Source: Pyrus communis (Eukaryota > Streptophyta > Magnoliopsida > Rosales > Rosaceae). From it: a stretch of DNA of 64,000 nt. How positions within the stretch are numbered: position 1 is the first letter of the stretch; every line of letters begins with the position of its first letter. Made by a program: the position numbers and the translations under genes. Of the stretch, positions 1 to 10,469 are shown one piece after another. The DNA is taken from assembly GCF_963583255.1 (NCBI RefSeq), contig NC_084807.1, positions 26,294,381 to 26,358,380 of the forward strand, written 5' to 3'. The notes below the pieces were generated by a model. The model worked only from the letters and a program-made list of their open reading frames with translations, had not been told where the DNA came from and searched no databases.

Positions 1-54
1 TCCGCCTATTTGATGGAATTGACAGAATCTCGAAAATGTTGAACCCTCTGATAG

Positions 55-228
55 GAGTGAGGATCCCGATGATCCTCCAATCACATCCGTTCATCGTAAA
101 TCATGCGACTAGTTTTTGTCAGGTACTGTTTATATTCAATTTTAAATAAAAAAAATTAAAATAATTTATGATCGTACGATATACGATGAATGGATGTGAT
201 TGGAGGATTTGACGAGGATCATCCTGAC
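55..228. mobile_element. MITE, GAGGATC family, copy A
   Basis: About 175 bp with imperfect inverted ends. The left arm (72-98, reading atcctccaatcacatccg) pairs with the right arm (182-207, cggatgtgattggaggat with one change). The AT-rich centre carries a motif ('agtttttgtcaggtactgtttatattcaattttaaa' region, 110-148) that recurs in the copies at 25800 and 26227. There is no coding capacity. The superfamily is not assigned because the target duplication is unclear. Confidence 0.6.
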
Positions 229-720
229 TTTGATAAAAGAGAAAAATGGTGACTATGATCATGTGAGTTTCTCTCCTGACCTTTGGGGCACTGACATGCA
301 TGACCAAGTTAAACATGTAGAGTAGAACACCACATTTGGAAAAAATCCAATGGAATTTGGTGGCTTTGGTTTCAAATAAGATGGAAGTTTGAATTTTGTA
401 GAAGAAATAAAATACGTGCACTCCACATTGTGTTGGTTGGGCAAAGCATGGAGCTAAGCCCAAGTTTAGGCCTACAAATTTGACCCAAAATCTAATGAAG
501 AAAACAGTCTCATAAACTCATATGCATTGTCTCAAGAGTCAGAATTAGGCAAGTAAAAACCAATTTCAATAGATTAAAGTTGAAAATTGTAGTTAACATG
601 AGGCAAACGTTCGAGCACTTTACAAACTAGCTATTAGTTTAATGGTATTTATCTTCACAATATAAAAAGAGAACAGTGCTAAGGTCGAATCCACAGCCTT
701 TCTTGAGGCAGAAACAAAAA
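229..720. other. intergenic, SINE-like scrap near 625-700
   Basis: No gene seen. Around 632-643 the text resembles a pol III A box (tagtttaatggt), and near 683-692 a B box (ggtcgaatcc), about 40-50 bp apart. This suggests a decayed tRNA-derived SINE on the plus strand. The rest is unremarkable AT-rich sequence that probably includes the 3' flank of the minus-strand gene at 721. Confidence 0.3.
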
Positions 721-1302
721 TTAAACTTCCGAGCACTTTGTAGTGTTGTACCTATCCCAAGATGTCCCATTAAAACCCATCAAAGGAAGCTTTAGATTGC
801 AGATGACCTCGCCACACATTCTACCAACCTTTTCTCGGAAAGCAATCTCGACGCCTATATTGTAAATTTGGTCAGCATTCATAGGTTGCCGATCAAACAA
901 CAGAGTCTTACCGTGCCCTTGAACAACTACATTCTGAAAAATCGTTGTGTTCTTAGGGCCTTGGAGAAACAGTGTCGTCGAACTATTCATCAGAGTAACA
1001 GGACCAAACCTATTATTTTGATAGCGTGCAGTGACGTGGATGTCACTCAACTCAAAGTAGATTATTTTGTTAGGGTTTGAGAGGGTTATGTTGAGGGTGA
1101 GGTTGTAGGAGATAGTATGGTTGACTTTGGTGCAATTGAATTGTTTAAGGTAAGCGCCGCCGATGGAGAATTCAGGGACTTTGTACGACTCCGAATGCCT
1201 TCTGCTCATTACAAGAGCAAACATAGCAGCAAACAACAAGAACAGAAATAGCAGCACGCCACCCCCGGTATTCTTGATGTCTGGGCTTTCAGTTTCAGAC
1301 AT
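721..1302 (-). CDS. NDR1/HIN1-like (NHL) LEA_2-domain membrane protein
   Basis: A single-exon gene of 193 aa on the minus strand. Residues 1-12 are a short polar cytosolic tail. Residues 14-33 are a strongly hydrophobic single transmembrane segment (GVLLFLFLLFAAMFALVM) followed by basic RR. Residues 38-190 read as a LEA_2/NHL beta-sandwich, with the typical 'Y.L.LNITLSNPN' strand (about 66-79) and several N-glycosylation sites (NCT, NHT, NLT, NIT, NSS, NTT, NGT, NTT). This agrees with a type II orientation, domain outside the plasma membrane. Family members act in pathogen response and membrane-wall contact; the substrate or partner of this one is unknown. The length is close to the usual 190-220 aa. 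I chose the first ATG because it immediately precedes the short tail and transmembrane segment. The assignment to the NHL/LEA_2 family is firm, the exact member is not. Confidence 0.85.
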   Translation of the reverse strand: MSETESPDIKNTGGGVLLFLFLLFAAMFALVMSRRHSESYKVPEFSIGGAYLKQFNCTKVNHTISYNLTLNITLSNPNKIIYFELSDIHVTARYQNNRFGPVTLMNSSTTLFLQGPKNTTIFQNVVVQGHGKTLLFDRQPMNADQIYNIGVEIAFREKVGRMCGEVICNLKLPLMGFNGTSWDRYNTTKCSEV

Positions 1303-1549
1303 GGCTAAGAAAGTGAATAGAAGAAAGGTTGCAAAAGTTCTAGGGTTCAGGGTTTGTAGGCTACGTACATTTCCTAGGGTTTATGTTGAAGAAAAACCTA
1401 CTTAATTACAACATGTAAATGTATTAACATTTATGATGCTTAGGGGAGAAGAAAGAAATCAAATCTATTTAACTTCATGTCAAATCTAAAATTGCCGTAA
1501 TTGTTAACATTATTATTCTACTAAATGATATGATCAAGGTATAAACCCA

Positions 1550-1960
1550 GTTTATTCAGTGGAGGAGCCAAGATTTTTAAATAATGGGTCATGATTTTAA
1601 CCAAAAAAAAAAAACTTTAAATAATGGGTTGATTTTTGCCAACATATGCCGAAGGCTTATGCCAACAATTACTATATAATATGGGCTTGTCAACGGTAAT
1701 TATAGGAAATGATGGAGTAATGTTGAAGTCTGTCAAGGTTTTTCAACTGAGGCATTTCATCAACCGTTTGGTGGCACAATAGAGTTGCACACAAGAAGAA
1801 AGAAAAGGAAGACAAGGATAATACAATAAAATAGAAGAAGAAGTAGGACAAGGAGGTTATAATTTGATTTGTCTTAGCTGTTTATAGGGTCAAATATAAT
1901 ACACATGCAAATATACATGGAGTTTTTAAAGTTGCATGTTTGTGTTATGGACAACAAATA
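1550..1960. repeat. unclassified dispersed repeat, copy 1
   Basis: This block aligns by eye with 23140-23510. Shared landmarks in the same order are 'aataatggg(g)tcat', 'gagtaatgttgaag(a/t)ctg', 'catttcatc', 'cacaatagagt(t/c)gcac', 'agtaggaca' and 'caaatatacat'. No long reading frame is present. It is probably a non-autonomous transposon or an old retroelement untranslated region; the class cannot be decided here. Confidence 0.5.
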
Positions 1961-3059
1961 ACCCTATATTAGCTCCACCACTAGATTTATCGATGCATCT
2001 CCGCTCAAAAAACAATGCTTGAAGTTCTTTTTTCTAGACGAATAATGTTTAAGTTCAAACTCATAATCTTCAACCATTAATTTTTCTCCGGTTACACGGT
2101 GACAAAAGCCGAAACAACTAAGCAACTATCAACCTAGGCCGAGCTATGACCCAAAAAAAAAAAAAAAACCTAGGTGGAGACCTCCCAGCTTATCAAATTG
2201 CAAAACTAATCAAAGACCACTATAAGAAGACTCAGTTCATAAACCCTCAAACCTTCCGAGGTCTAATTTAGAAGAACAACTTTTACAGAATGAGACGCCA
2301 TGCTAACAGTGTAACCGTGTTATAGAAATCTTTCTCCTAATTTAACCGTAGTGTCGGTTGCAAAACTTCTCTCATGGCAATACAGCACAACCTTTCAATA
2401 TCTTTAGTTTGAATTCCTGAAAACCTGGCCTCTATTTTATTCACATTTCACAGCATCTCGTTCCTGCAGAAAAATCCAGCAACCCATGCTGGAATTTGCA
2501 ACCAAAATTAATACTACTGTCGCAGTTTTGACCTCGATCTATTTGCCGTGGGTCAAAAATCCAGGCTTCGATATTGTTTAGGTCAAATTTACTCGCACAC
2601 ATATATGAAAGGAATATACGTTCAAAAATCAAAATTATTCATTCAACCAATCTGGCAAAAAAAAAAAAAAAAAGAACTGCAATGTATGTTGACAGAGTAA
2701 ACAATATCTTTATTTTGGTACGTGCATTTATTATTGTCAGCAGACTTTGAGACAAGTAGTTTTGTTTTTTGTGAATTAGAACAAAATAGCTCCCCATCAC
2801 AAGTCGTGTCACTGACTCATTGCCCGACGGAAGTGATCATCTTTAATTACATTTTAATTACCTTAATTAAACTATAATTAGCAGATTCAGATTCTACAAT
2901 TGCTTGCTGCATATACAAGTATTAAAGTATATAAACAACTAGGTTCAAGTCAAACAAACGCAACTACTTGGGAGTATAGAAAGAAAACTATGCATTATTA
3001 TAATTAACCGCCCACTAATTAAAAATTAGATACAAACATAAAGTTAGGTGATAGTTGGG
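1961..3059. other. intergenic, nothing recognised
   Basis: AT-rich spacer with two A-homopolymers (about 2152-2168 and 2659-2674). These may be tails of decayed retroposons. No reading frame with family character and no RNA gene was seen. Confidence 0.4.
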
Positions 3060-4135
3060 GAAAAATTTTTAGAATACAAAGTCACGTGGTGCAAGGTCGG
3101 ATGTATATTGGGACTTAGGACCACCTTAAGGTTGGGAAACAATAATGTGAAGGTTCTCCAAGGACTTTCTGAATGTATGGTATGAGTATCTTTTGGCTTA
3201 CCAAGTGTTTGATGTCACATCCTGGCCCGGGGCGGATCACTTCCCGGGCCCGCTCCACCACCGTAGCACGATATTGTCCGCTTTGGGCTTCGACCACGCC
3301 CTCACGGTTTTGTTTTTGGGAACTCACGAGCAACTTCCCAGTGGATCACCCATCATGGGATTGCTCTAGCCCTCTTCTCGCTTAACTTCGGAGTTCCTAC
3401 GAAACCCGAAGCCAGTGAGCTCCCAAAAGGCCTCGTGCTAGATAGGGATGGGAATATACATTTAAGGATCACTCCCCTGGCGCGATGTGGGATGTCACAA
3501 TCCACCCCCCTTAGGGGTCCGACGTCCTCGTCGGCACATCACGACCAGGGTTAGGCTCTGATACCAAATGTCACATCCCGGCCCGGGGCGGACCACTTCC
3601 CGGGCCCACTCCACCACCGTAGCACGATATTGTCCGCTTTGGGCCCCGACCACGCCCTCACGGTTTTGTTTCTGGGAACTCACACGAGAACTTCCCGATG
3701 GGTCACCCATCCTGGGAGTGCTCTCGCGCGCTACTCGCTTAACTTCGGAGTTCCTACGGAACCCGAAGCCAATGAGCTCCCAAAAGGCCTCGTGCTAGGT
3801 AGGGATGAGAATATACATATAAGGATCACTCCCCTGGACGATGTGGGATGTCACATTTGATGTGATCTTTGCAAGGCATATCTAGGTAGCACTCGGCATG
3901 TTGCGTTGACAAAACTCAACAAATGCTCTCTATAACACTCATCAGATTGTTTCGACAAATGTTGATATATGTTGATGTTTGCACAACATGCTTTGGATGA
4001 CGACAATAAGCCTACCAAGTGTTCGATGAAATGACTTCGTAAATAAACTAAAATTTGTTTGCGCGCTTTGTGTTGTGTTTCTATCTTAAAAACTTTGACC
4101 TTTAATATTGGGACCCCCACGATTTAAATCCTAAA
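3060..4135. repeat. dispersed repeat copy 3, interrupted by Cassandra
   Basis: The flanks of the Cassandra element at 3213-3855 belong to one repetitive block. 'Ccaagtgtttgatg' before and across the insertion resembles 'ccaagtgttcgatgaaatga' at about 4016-4035. The latter is related, in reverse orientation, to the 'catttcatc' part of the repeats at 1550 and 23140. Identity is low and the borders are approximate. Confidence 0.3.
3213..3855 (-). mobile_element. Cassandra TRIM retrotransposon, complete, reverse orientation
   Basis: Two 287-bp LTRs (3213-3499 and 3569-3855) enclose only 69 bp (3500-3568). In element orientation the internal part has a primer-binding site for initiator Met-tRNA (TGGTATCAGAGCC, read as ggctctgatacca at 3554-3566) and a purine tract next to the distal LTR (complement of 3500-3515). 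Each LTR starts and ends TGTGACA and contains a 5S rRNA-like segment. The element is flanked by TTTGA at 3208-3212 and 3856-3860, a perfect 5-bp target duplication. The LTRs differ at a number of sites, so this copy is not recent. It has no protein-coding capacity and must be mobilised by another LTR element. Confidence 0.93.
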
Positions 4136-5380
4136 TCCACCGCTGATATGGTGTATTTAACATTGTTATTATTATAAATCAACAACGTAATTGATATATC
4201 ACACTTACAAAAATATATTGATAAAAAATAAATTCATGTATTATAATTTAAATAAAATAATAACGTTACATGACCGTTTTTACTTTAAATCCACCGAAAA
4301 TTACAGGTAGTTGGAGGCTCTGCAGGGTGATATTCAACGGGACTTTTTCATCTGACCTTTTAGTGTTATAAAAGTGCATGTGCTATAGACTATAGTATGC
4401 AGTCGGACCTAATATGTATATACTTTTGAAAAATGCTGTAAAATTCTATTAAGGCACGCAATATATTTTTAATTAGTGACTTTCTAATGGATTTGTTGAT
4501 TTTTGTTATTGTTTAGTATTAGGGTTTCCCTTTTGTCAAGGGCGATGCCAACACGTTTTCATTGATTCTGTGATTAGCACTCTTTCAACCTTTAACCATT
4601 TTCTAGGCAATCTCACAATAATGATTACAAAATTATCTACCGTGTGATTCACATAAAAATCACATAACTTTTCTGTTTCTGCGCAAATGTATAAGAAAAT
4701 GCAGTGTCACAAGAGATTGTTTTAGTGAACCAGAAAGCAAGGTGGGTAAAATATGTGCAATAATGCAAGTGAAGTGGCACTAAAAAATATAGGCTGGTAT
4801 TATTTATACATTTATTTTTACTTTTTAAATATTTCTTTTAATTTTTAGTTGTCGAATCGAATGATGAAAAAGATCAATAAACAAAAATTAATAAAAATAT
4901 GTGAGAGGTAAAAAATAGTGTGAATAGAACTATCCAAAATATATTCTCTGTACGACTTATATAATGACAAGACATACCAGCTTTTGTCCTTGATACACAG
5001 AGAAACTATAAATTATTCAAGCTCTTTGTAACAAATAAACAACATTCATGCACCAAGCAAAAGTACATTTTAATCTAACGACTCAGGTTTTATTTTAGAA
5101 ACAAAAATTTAAAAACAGACTCCTCGAAAGGGAATATCGTTGCTCACTCTTCTCAAGTGATAATGATACTCATTATCATGTTTATTATTGTTGAATAAGT
5201 ATAAATTTTAAGATAGGTGTAGTGACTAACCATAAAATAATAAGTAAAAATATCGTCAATTAAACAAATTTTAATTTTTGTGGCTGTAGAAAAATGAACG
5301 TGCATGCTTATAAAACAGCAAATAGATAAGAAAATATATATATAATCTGGAGTCAGACTTTTAACATCGCAACCGCACCG
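4136..5380. other. intergenic, nothing recognised
   Basis: AT-rich spacer without a credible reading frame, RNA gene or clear repeat boundary. Confidence 0.4.
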
Positions 5381-6770
5381 CACGGCGTTGAAAATAAGAT
5401 TCCGTCTTTGCTTGGCTGAGAAGGCAAGTACCCCAACTGCCACTTGGGCCCTACCATGCCCTAATTCAAACATAAAATTACCTAATCACAGTACCGTCAA
5501 ACCCCTCCAAAAGCCTACTCTCTCAATTTTTTCCCACGAACTGTTTTCCATTTTCCGGCGATCTACCTCGTAATAAGTAATTTCCTTTTCCCCTTTTTGG
5601 TTTCACCTGTCCCTGTCTTTGACTCGTTAAAATAAGCGGCATATATGTCGGCAGCTCGGACAGGGACCCCGCCGGATCACCCCACACGTGTGCCCAAGTT
5701 CTTCTTGGATTCATATTTCAGTTTTGATATCATCCCTGGATCTCTACATCTCAGGTCTTGTTTCTTTTCTGTGCGGAAAATTGGTGAAATTTTAGGAGAT
5801 GAGACTACTATATGATTGAGAGAGAGCTTGTTCAGATGTGTCAACCATGTCGTTCATAAGCGTTTGTCAATTGTCACAAGGTTGTTGAAAACGTATTGGT
5901 TTTACTCGTTTCATTGGGGTTCACTTGTTGCAAGAACTGTCGTAGTTAGACGACTGTACTTAATGTTTTCTGATGCTTTGCTATATTGTAGTTCAGATGT
6001 GATTAAAACATTATAAATTTATTTTCCTTGGACTCCATAGTCCATACCATTTTCTTGAGCAAATGTACAATTTTTCTATCAATTTTTTTAGTAATTAATA
6101 TGGAATAAAAACTACCAAAATAACATCTCAAAAGGATGAGCTAACTATTTTTAATATGTTGAGAGTTGTAAGCTGTTTAAATAATTTGTCTTTTTTTACC
6201 AATTAATTTTACGTTAGATGTTCACATTCTAAAAGAGTTTTAAAATTAAAACTTGCTATTTTGAGCTAACTACATTTAATGGTTTTTCCATTCCGCTAAG
6301 CGGATCGATAAATATCATTACTCATTCGTTGAGATTAATAGTTGACGCTCGAATGTTCTTTCATCAAATCTTTTAGTTTGTACCCTTAACTAAGCTAATA
6401 ACGTGACTTATAGATTTGTTCATACATACTTCTTTTAGTAATAAAATGGCATTTACAAGGACATATTTTCTTTTTCATTCAATCTTAAATTTTTTAGTAC
6501 ATTGATATTTTTACACTAAGGGGAAGGAAAATTCGGCAAAGTCACATAATTAGCAGCTTAATTTGGTATAGAATTTGTCATCCACGAGATTGAAACCTAA
6601 GACCTTTCACATTCGAGAAATATCACTAAATTATAATATTGAATGATTTATTTAACCTGAAATTAAAGAGAGAATAATATGGATTATTTCTTGCCCACAG
6701 ACTACGGGCCAATCAAGTGGTACTAAGTCGATGGAAATAGGCAAAACCTACGGCCGTTTAAAGCGCAAAA
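5381..6770. other. intergenic; GC-richer stretch with G-box, then AT-rich
   Basis: The part from 5381 to about 5800 is GC-richer than its surroundings. It holds the palindromic G-box/ABRE-like cacacgtgtg at about 5683-5692. It looks like a promoter or leader, but no coding continuation was found downstream. Around 6560-6650 a SINE-like scrap on the minus strand is visible (gattgaaacctaagacctttcac, cousin of the better copy at 9020). No gene is called. Confidence 0.3.
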
Positions 6771-7180
6771 AGGGCACATTTTTCTCTCCTTCTCTAACGC
6801 ACATGGAGATGCGCGTCAAGGCTGTGTCGTTTTTGCCACGGACATCACCCACGTCTTTCCCACGCACTGGGTCCATCAGCTGCCACGCAGTTCCATCGTG
6901 AGGCGACAAAGACACATGGGTCCCGATCCCTCCCTCTCATCGCCACGTGGGACCAACCCTCTTTTGGGTTTTATCGTCAACACCGCCACCGACGACCACC
7001 AACTTGGTGCTGAAAGCGACGACACGTCCAGCACTTACTTGGTGGGCCCCGCTCCACAACGTGGCCATGTCAGCTCCTACTCGACACAAGTGTCGTCACG
7101 CGCTTTTCCCCGCCAAACTCCTGCCGTACGTGTCCCGCCTTGGATCCTCTGGGCCCCACTAAAACACCTTCCTTTTTAAT
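6771..7180. promoter_or_regulatory. GC-rich block with many ACGT-core motifs
   Basis: About 400 bp rich in ACGT cores: cccacgtc (6849-6856), ccacgtgg (6942-6949), aacgtggc (7059-7066), tacgtgtc (7127-7134). It also holds tgggcccc-type elements at about 7042-7049 and 7149-7157. Such density is typical of plant promoters answering abscisic acid or light. The only neighbouring candidate leader is at 7626-7950, behind a MITE, and it has no convincing coding sequence. Function is inferred only. Confidence 0.3.
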
Positions 7181-7321
7181 TATAATATTAATTTGACGTT
7201 TTAACTGAGAAATATGATTTTAAATCAAACTGAGCCTTCAATATCGAATATTTGTCAAATCAACCTTTAATCTTTGGACACCTAGCCACTGGTAAAGAGA
7301 CCAATCAACCGTTTAGCAGTT

Positions 7322-7625
7322 ACAGTTCGTTTGAAAATATTTTTAAAATGATTAAAACGTTTTTAAAATCAAGCTTTAATAATAATAAAATAAAATAAAA
7401 ACTTTAATGAAAAGTTTTAAGTACTGTTTATTTGAATGAAAAACTATATTTTTACATTAAAAATTCAATTCTGATACTATTCATTTTATCATTTATTTTA
7501 TCCTTATTGTTAAAACTAAAAGTTTTTAAATCTTTTTCATTAATTTCTCTTAAAAAAAACCTTCAAATATTTTCGTAATTAAAAAACATTTTTAATTATT
7601 TTAAAAGTACGTCAAAACGAGCCCT
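7322..7625. mobile_element. AT-rich fold-back MITE with a second element inside
   Basis: The outer inverted arms are cgtttgaaaatatttttaaaa (about 7328) against the complement of 'ttttaaaagtacgtcaaaacg' (about 7600-7620). Inside, about 7400-7552 has its own imperfect inverted ends (actttaatgaaaag / ttttcattaatttc). It also carries the paired 'gtactgtttattt...tactattcatttta' motif that recurs at 54300-54452. I read this as one MITE inserted in another. Confidence 0.45.
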
Positions 7626-8251
7626 TAAACTAAGTTTCTCGCTTTCCCTACTTCCCCCCTTCCATGCTTCGGCTGCATGCAACTGCTCCTTCTGTTTCAC
7701 AACCCTAACCCACTTTTCCTCTCTATTGCAACTCAGAGAAGAAGAAGAATATGAGTCGTCCGTTCAAGCCTTCTGATTAATTTTTTCTGTAGCCATGGAA
7801 CAAAACACCATCGACCGATTCCAACCCAGCTAAGGCCTACAACCACCCACCACCGTCAACGGCAACTCTCCTTCCCGTCCTCACCGCCAGCATCGTCGAC
7901 GCACGTCTTTTCTTCAATCTTCTGGTCGCTGACTTCAGTTCTAGTCCGAAACCTCAAAAAGCATTAATATTACAAAAATGTTACTTTTATCATATTTTTT
8001 TATACTTTTAATATTATTAAACTTATTATCGACTTAATGAACAATGGTAAACGAGAGAAATCGCTTTTAAGAAAATAAATAAATAAATAAACTAGAAAAC
8101 TGGTTTCTATACCTCCAATTGTTTTCGCCTTACACGCATTTTTAACATTTGAATTAAAAAGTTCAAGGAAATTTTAAAAGACAAAACAAATAAAAGTGTG
8201 CAAAGAAGAAAAGACAGAGACTCAATATTCAAATAGAGTAAGCTAACAAAG
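7626..8251. other. intergenic, leader-like CT-rich stretch
   Basis: The part from 7626 to 7950 is CT-rich and looks like a 5' leader (aaccctaaccc, ctctctattgc). The ATG at 7795 is stopped after about a dozen codons. The remainder is AT-rich. It may be a promoter or leader remnant cut off by transposons; no gene is called. Confidence 0.3.
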
Positions 8252-8535
8252 TGTGACATCCCACATCGTCCAGGGGAGTGATCCTTATATGTATATTTTC
8301 ATCCCTACCTAGCACGAGGCCTTTTGGGAGCTCACTGGTTTCGGGTTATGTAGGAACTCCGAAGTTAAGCGAGAAGGGGGCTAGAGCAACCCCATGATGG
8401 GTGACGCACTGGGAAGTTGTTTGTGAGTTCCCAAAGACAAAACCGTGAGGGAATGGCAAGCCCAAAGCGGACAATATCATGCTACGGTGGTGGAGCGGGC
8501 CCAGGAAGTGATCCGCCTCGGGCCGGGATGTGACA
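8252..8535 (+). mobile_element. Cassandra solo LTR
   Basis: A single 284-bp Cassandra LTR (TGTGACATCCC...GGGATGTGACA) with the 5S-like core. It is flanked on both sides by CAAAG (8247-8251 and 8536-8540), so it is a genuine insertion reduced to one LTR by LTR-LTR recombination. Scattered substitutions relative to the 35323 copy show that it is older. Confidence 0.92.
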
Positions 8536-8949
8536 CAAAGACATTACGTGGAGAAGCATGATAAAATTATTAGGGTGAACTGAAATTTTTTTTTCCCAAT
8601 TATCACTGAAATGCAAATTAGGTTTTTTTTCTTCGAAAAAATCAGTCTTTAAATGAATAAAAATTTGTTAATTACATTCTTGAAAAGATACGAATCTACT
8701 CTATTCAATTTTTCATTAATTTAAGCCACTTGATTTGCATGTGACACACTTTGGAAGATTAATAGTTTTACATAAGTTTAAGGTCCTTTTTTTTCAAAAG
8801 AAATAGTGAACGGAATTAAATTTGGAGTGTAAATTAAATGTTAGATTCGTAACTTTTATGCAATGTTAAAGGCTTGTAGGTGAGAAAATGACGATATTAC
8901 CCACTAAAATGTCCTATGATTTTTTGTTTTTTAACAAGCGATATTAACT

Positions 8950-9092
8950 ACAGTAAGGGGGTGGGGGACTAGGCTAAGTCTTATAATAGACTAGCAATAA
9001 TATGGTTCAAACTCACATTTGACAAGAATCAAACCTAAGACCTCTTACTTATAAGTGAAGAGGAATATCATTAGACCGTAGTACTAAATAGT
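8950..9092 (-). mobile_element. tRNA-derived SINE
   Basis: Read on the minus strand, a pol III A-box-like segment (GTACTACGGTCTAATG, complement of about 9068-9083) is followed about 35 bp later by a B box (GGTTTGATTC, complement of 9027-9036). The body then runs towards about 8950. This promoter layout is that of a plant tRNA-derived SINE. Ends and target duplication are not clear, and related scraps occur at about 6560 and 46800. Confidence 0.5.
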
Positions 9093-9640
9093 ATCATGTG
9101 ACTTAAGGTGACAAAAAAATAGATAAAGTAATTTTGAATATAATCTATGTATACCAAAGGAGAAGGCAAAAAATAGTGGGATTGTGAGTTGTTACGTTCA
9201 TTAATTTTTAAAATATATTGTAGTAAAAAACAATAATATCTAAAATAAAATATTAAAAAAAGCCAATTGCCACATGCCGCAAGAGGCTAATACAAACTAC
9301 ATATTAATGAACCCTCTCTTTTGTCAACCACAAGGGCGTGAAAAGACACCTTTGTCTTTCTAATTTCACAAAACAATTTTTTTTAAGCCTCACTAATTTT
9401 ATCATCTCTAATTTAAAAAATAGAAAAAAAAAAAAAAAAAAAAAAACTCTCTCCCTCTTTCCCCACTCTCACGTTCTCTCTCACTTTCTTCATTTTTCCT
9501 TCAATTTTAAAAATAAAAGTAAAAAAGTTCACACACACTTTGTTTGTGGGCATATACTAATGGTAAGATAAAATTAGCAATTTTAATGTGTTTAGAAATT
9601 ATTTTATAAAAAAAAAAATTTTAAAAATTAGGGCTTGTTC
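9093..9640. other. intergenic with A-homopolymer
   Basis: AT-rich spacer with a run of A's at about 9424-9446 followed by a CT-rich stretch. No gene or defined element was recognised. Confidence 0.4.
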
Positions 9641-10250
9641 AGTATCCTATTTGAAATTTTTTATAATTTCTCAAAACATTTCTTAAGAATTTTTCTTGAA
9701 AACTCAAAAACTTGTTTGGTATGCGATTTAAAAATTTTAAATCTTACAACTTAAACTGGATAAAAAGATCCAAAAAGAGGGGTCGAGAGAAAAAGATGAG
9801 AGAGGAGGAAACAAAGTAAGAGATGATTGGAGGAAAGAAAAGAAGTAAGAGGATTGGAGGAGATAGAGAGGAAGAGGAGAGAGAAAGAACTAAGAGAATG
9901 AAGAGAATGGATTGGAGGAGAGATGAAAAAAGTAAAAAAAAAAAAAGAAAAAAAAAGGAGGAGATAGAGAGGAAGAGGAGAGAGAAAGAACTAAGAGAAT
10001 GAAGAGAATGGATTGGAGGAGAGATGAAAAAAGTAAAAAAAAAAAAAAAAAAAAAAGGAGAAAGAAGAAAAGAGAAATAGATTTGGAGCAAGAGAGGAGG
10101 AGAGAGAGAAAAGAAAATAGTGAATTATATTTTTGAGTTAGTCTTGAGTTCAATTTTTGAAAATAGTCTAACCAAATAAATTTTTAAGGCTTAAAACTTA
10201 AAAATTATTTTTGAATTTAAAAAGTTAAATTCAAGTAGAGTACGTTCTTA
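9640..10250. mobile_element. MITE-like element with long polypurine core
   Basis: The outer parts (about 9640-9760 and 10135-10250) are partly complementary AT-rich arms (for example 'ttaaattcaa' against 'ttgaaatttt'-type text), as in a fold-back MITE. The centre, about 9770-10130, is almost pure A/G on the plus strand. It contains a tandem duplication: 9856-9956 and 9957-10057 are nearly identical units of about 101 bp. Apparent long proteins here are translations of simple sequence and are not genes. Confidence 0.45.
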
Positions 10251-10440
10251 ATTTTCACTGAGATGGTATGTAATTCACGAATTATAATAGCAATTCAGCC
10301 AAATTATTATATAACCAGATAGTCTAGAAGACTAGAATGCTGCCCGTACACGCGTCAAACCGCGGTGGAGTTTGTAGGTTGGGGAGGGGTTTTGCCGGGT
10401 TGGATTGGGGAGCACGTTTCTCGTCCAACCCGAAACTCTC

Positions 10441-10447
10441 TATAAAT
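10441..10447 (+). promoter_or_regulatory. probable TATA box of the TPP gene
   Basis: Tataaat lies in a GC-richer promoter-like stretch (10330-10440) and is followed by CT-rich leader sequence. It is about 2.15 kb from the TPP start codon. That distance fits only if a leader intron is removed: a donor at 10978 (ctg|gtacgt) and an acceptor at 12510-12511 (ttacag) would give an intron of about 1.53 kb. Confidence 0.45.
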
Positions 10448-10469
10448 TCCGAAACTCTAAAATTCAGGG

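Noticed and set aside
4010..4040. Pentatricopeptide-repeat fragment (frame reading YQVFDEM)
   Set aside because: The frame does not continue on either side, and the words belong to a dispersed repeat with other copies in the window.
6898..7179. Plus-strand frames of 71-93 aa in the ACGT-rich block
   Set aside because: High GC lowers stop frequency. The protein is Pro/Ser/Thr-rich without a domain, and the base pattern looks regulatory.
9744..10153. Two overlapping minus-strand reading frames of 87-115 aa rich in Phe, Leu and Ser
   Set aside because: They are translations of the complement of the polypurine tract. Low complexity and the tandem duplication explain the open frames.
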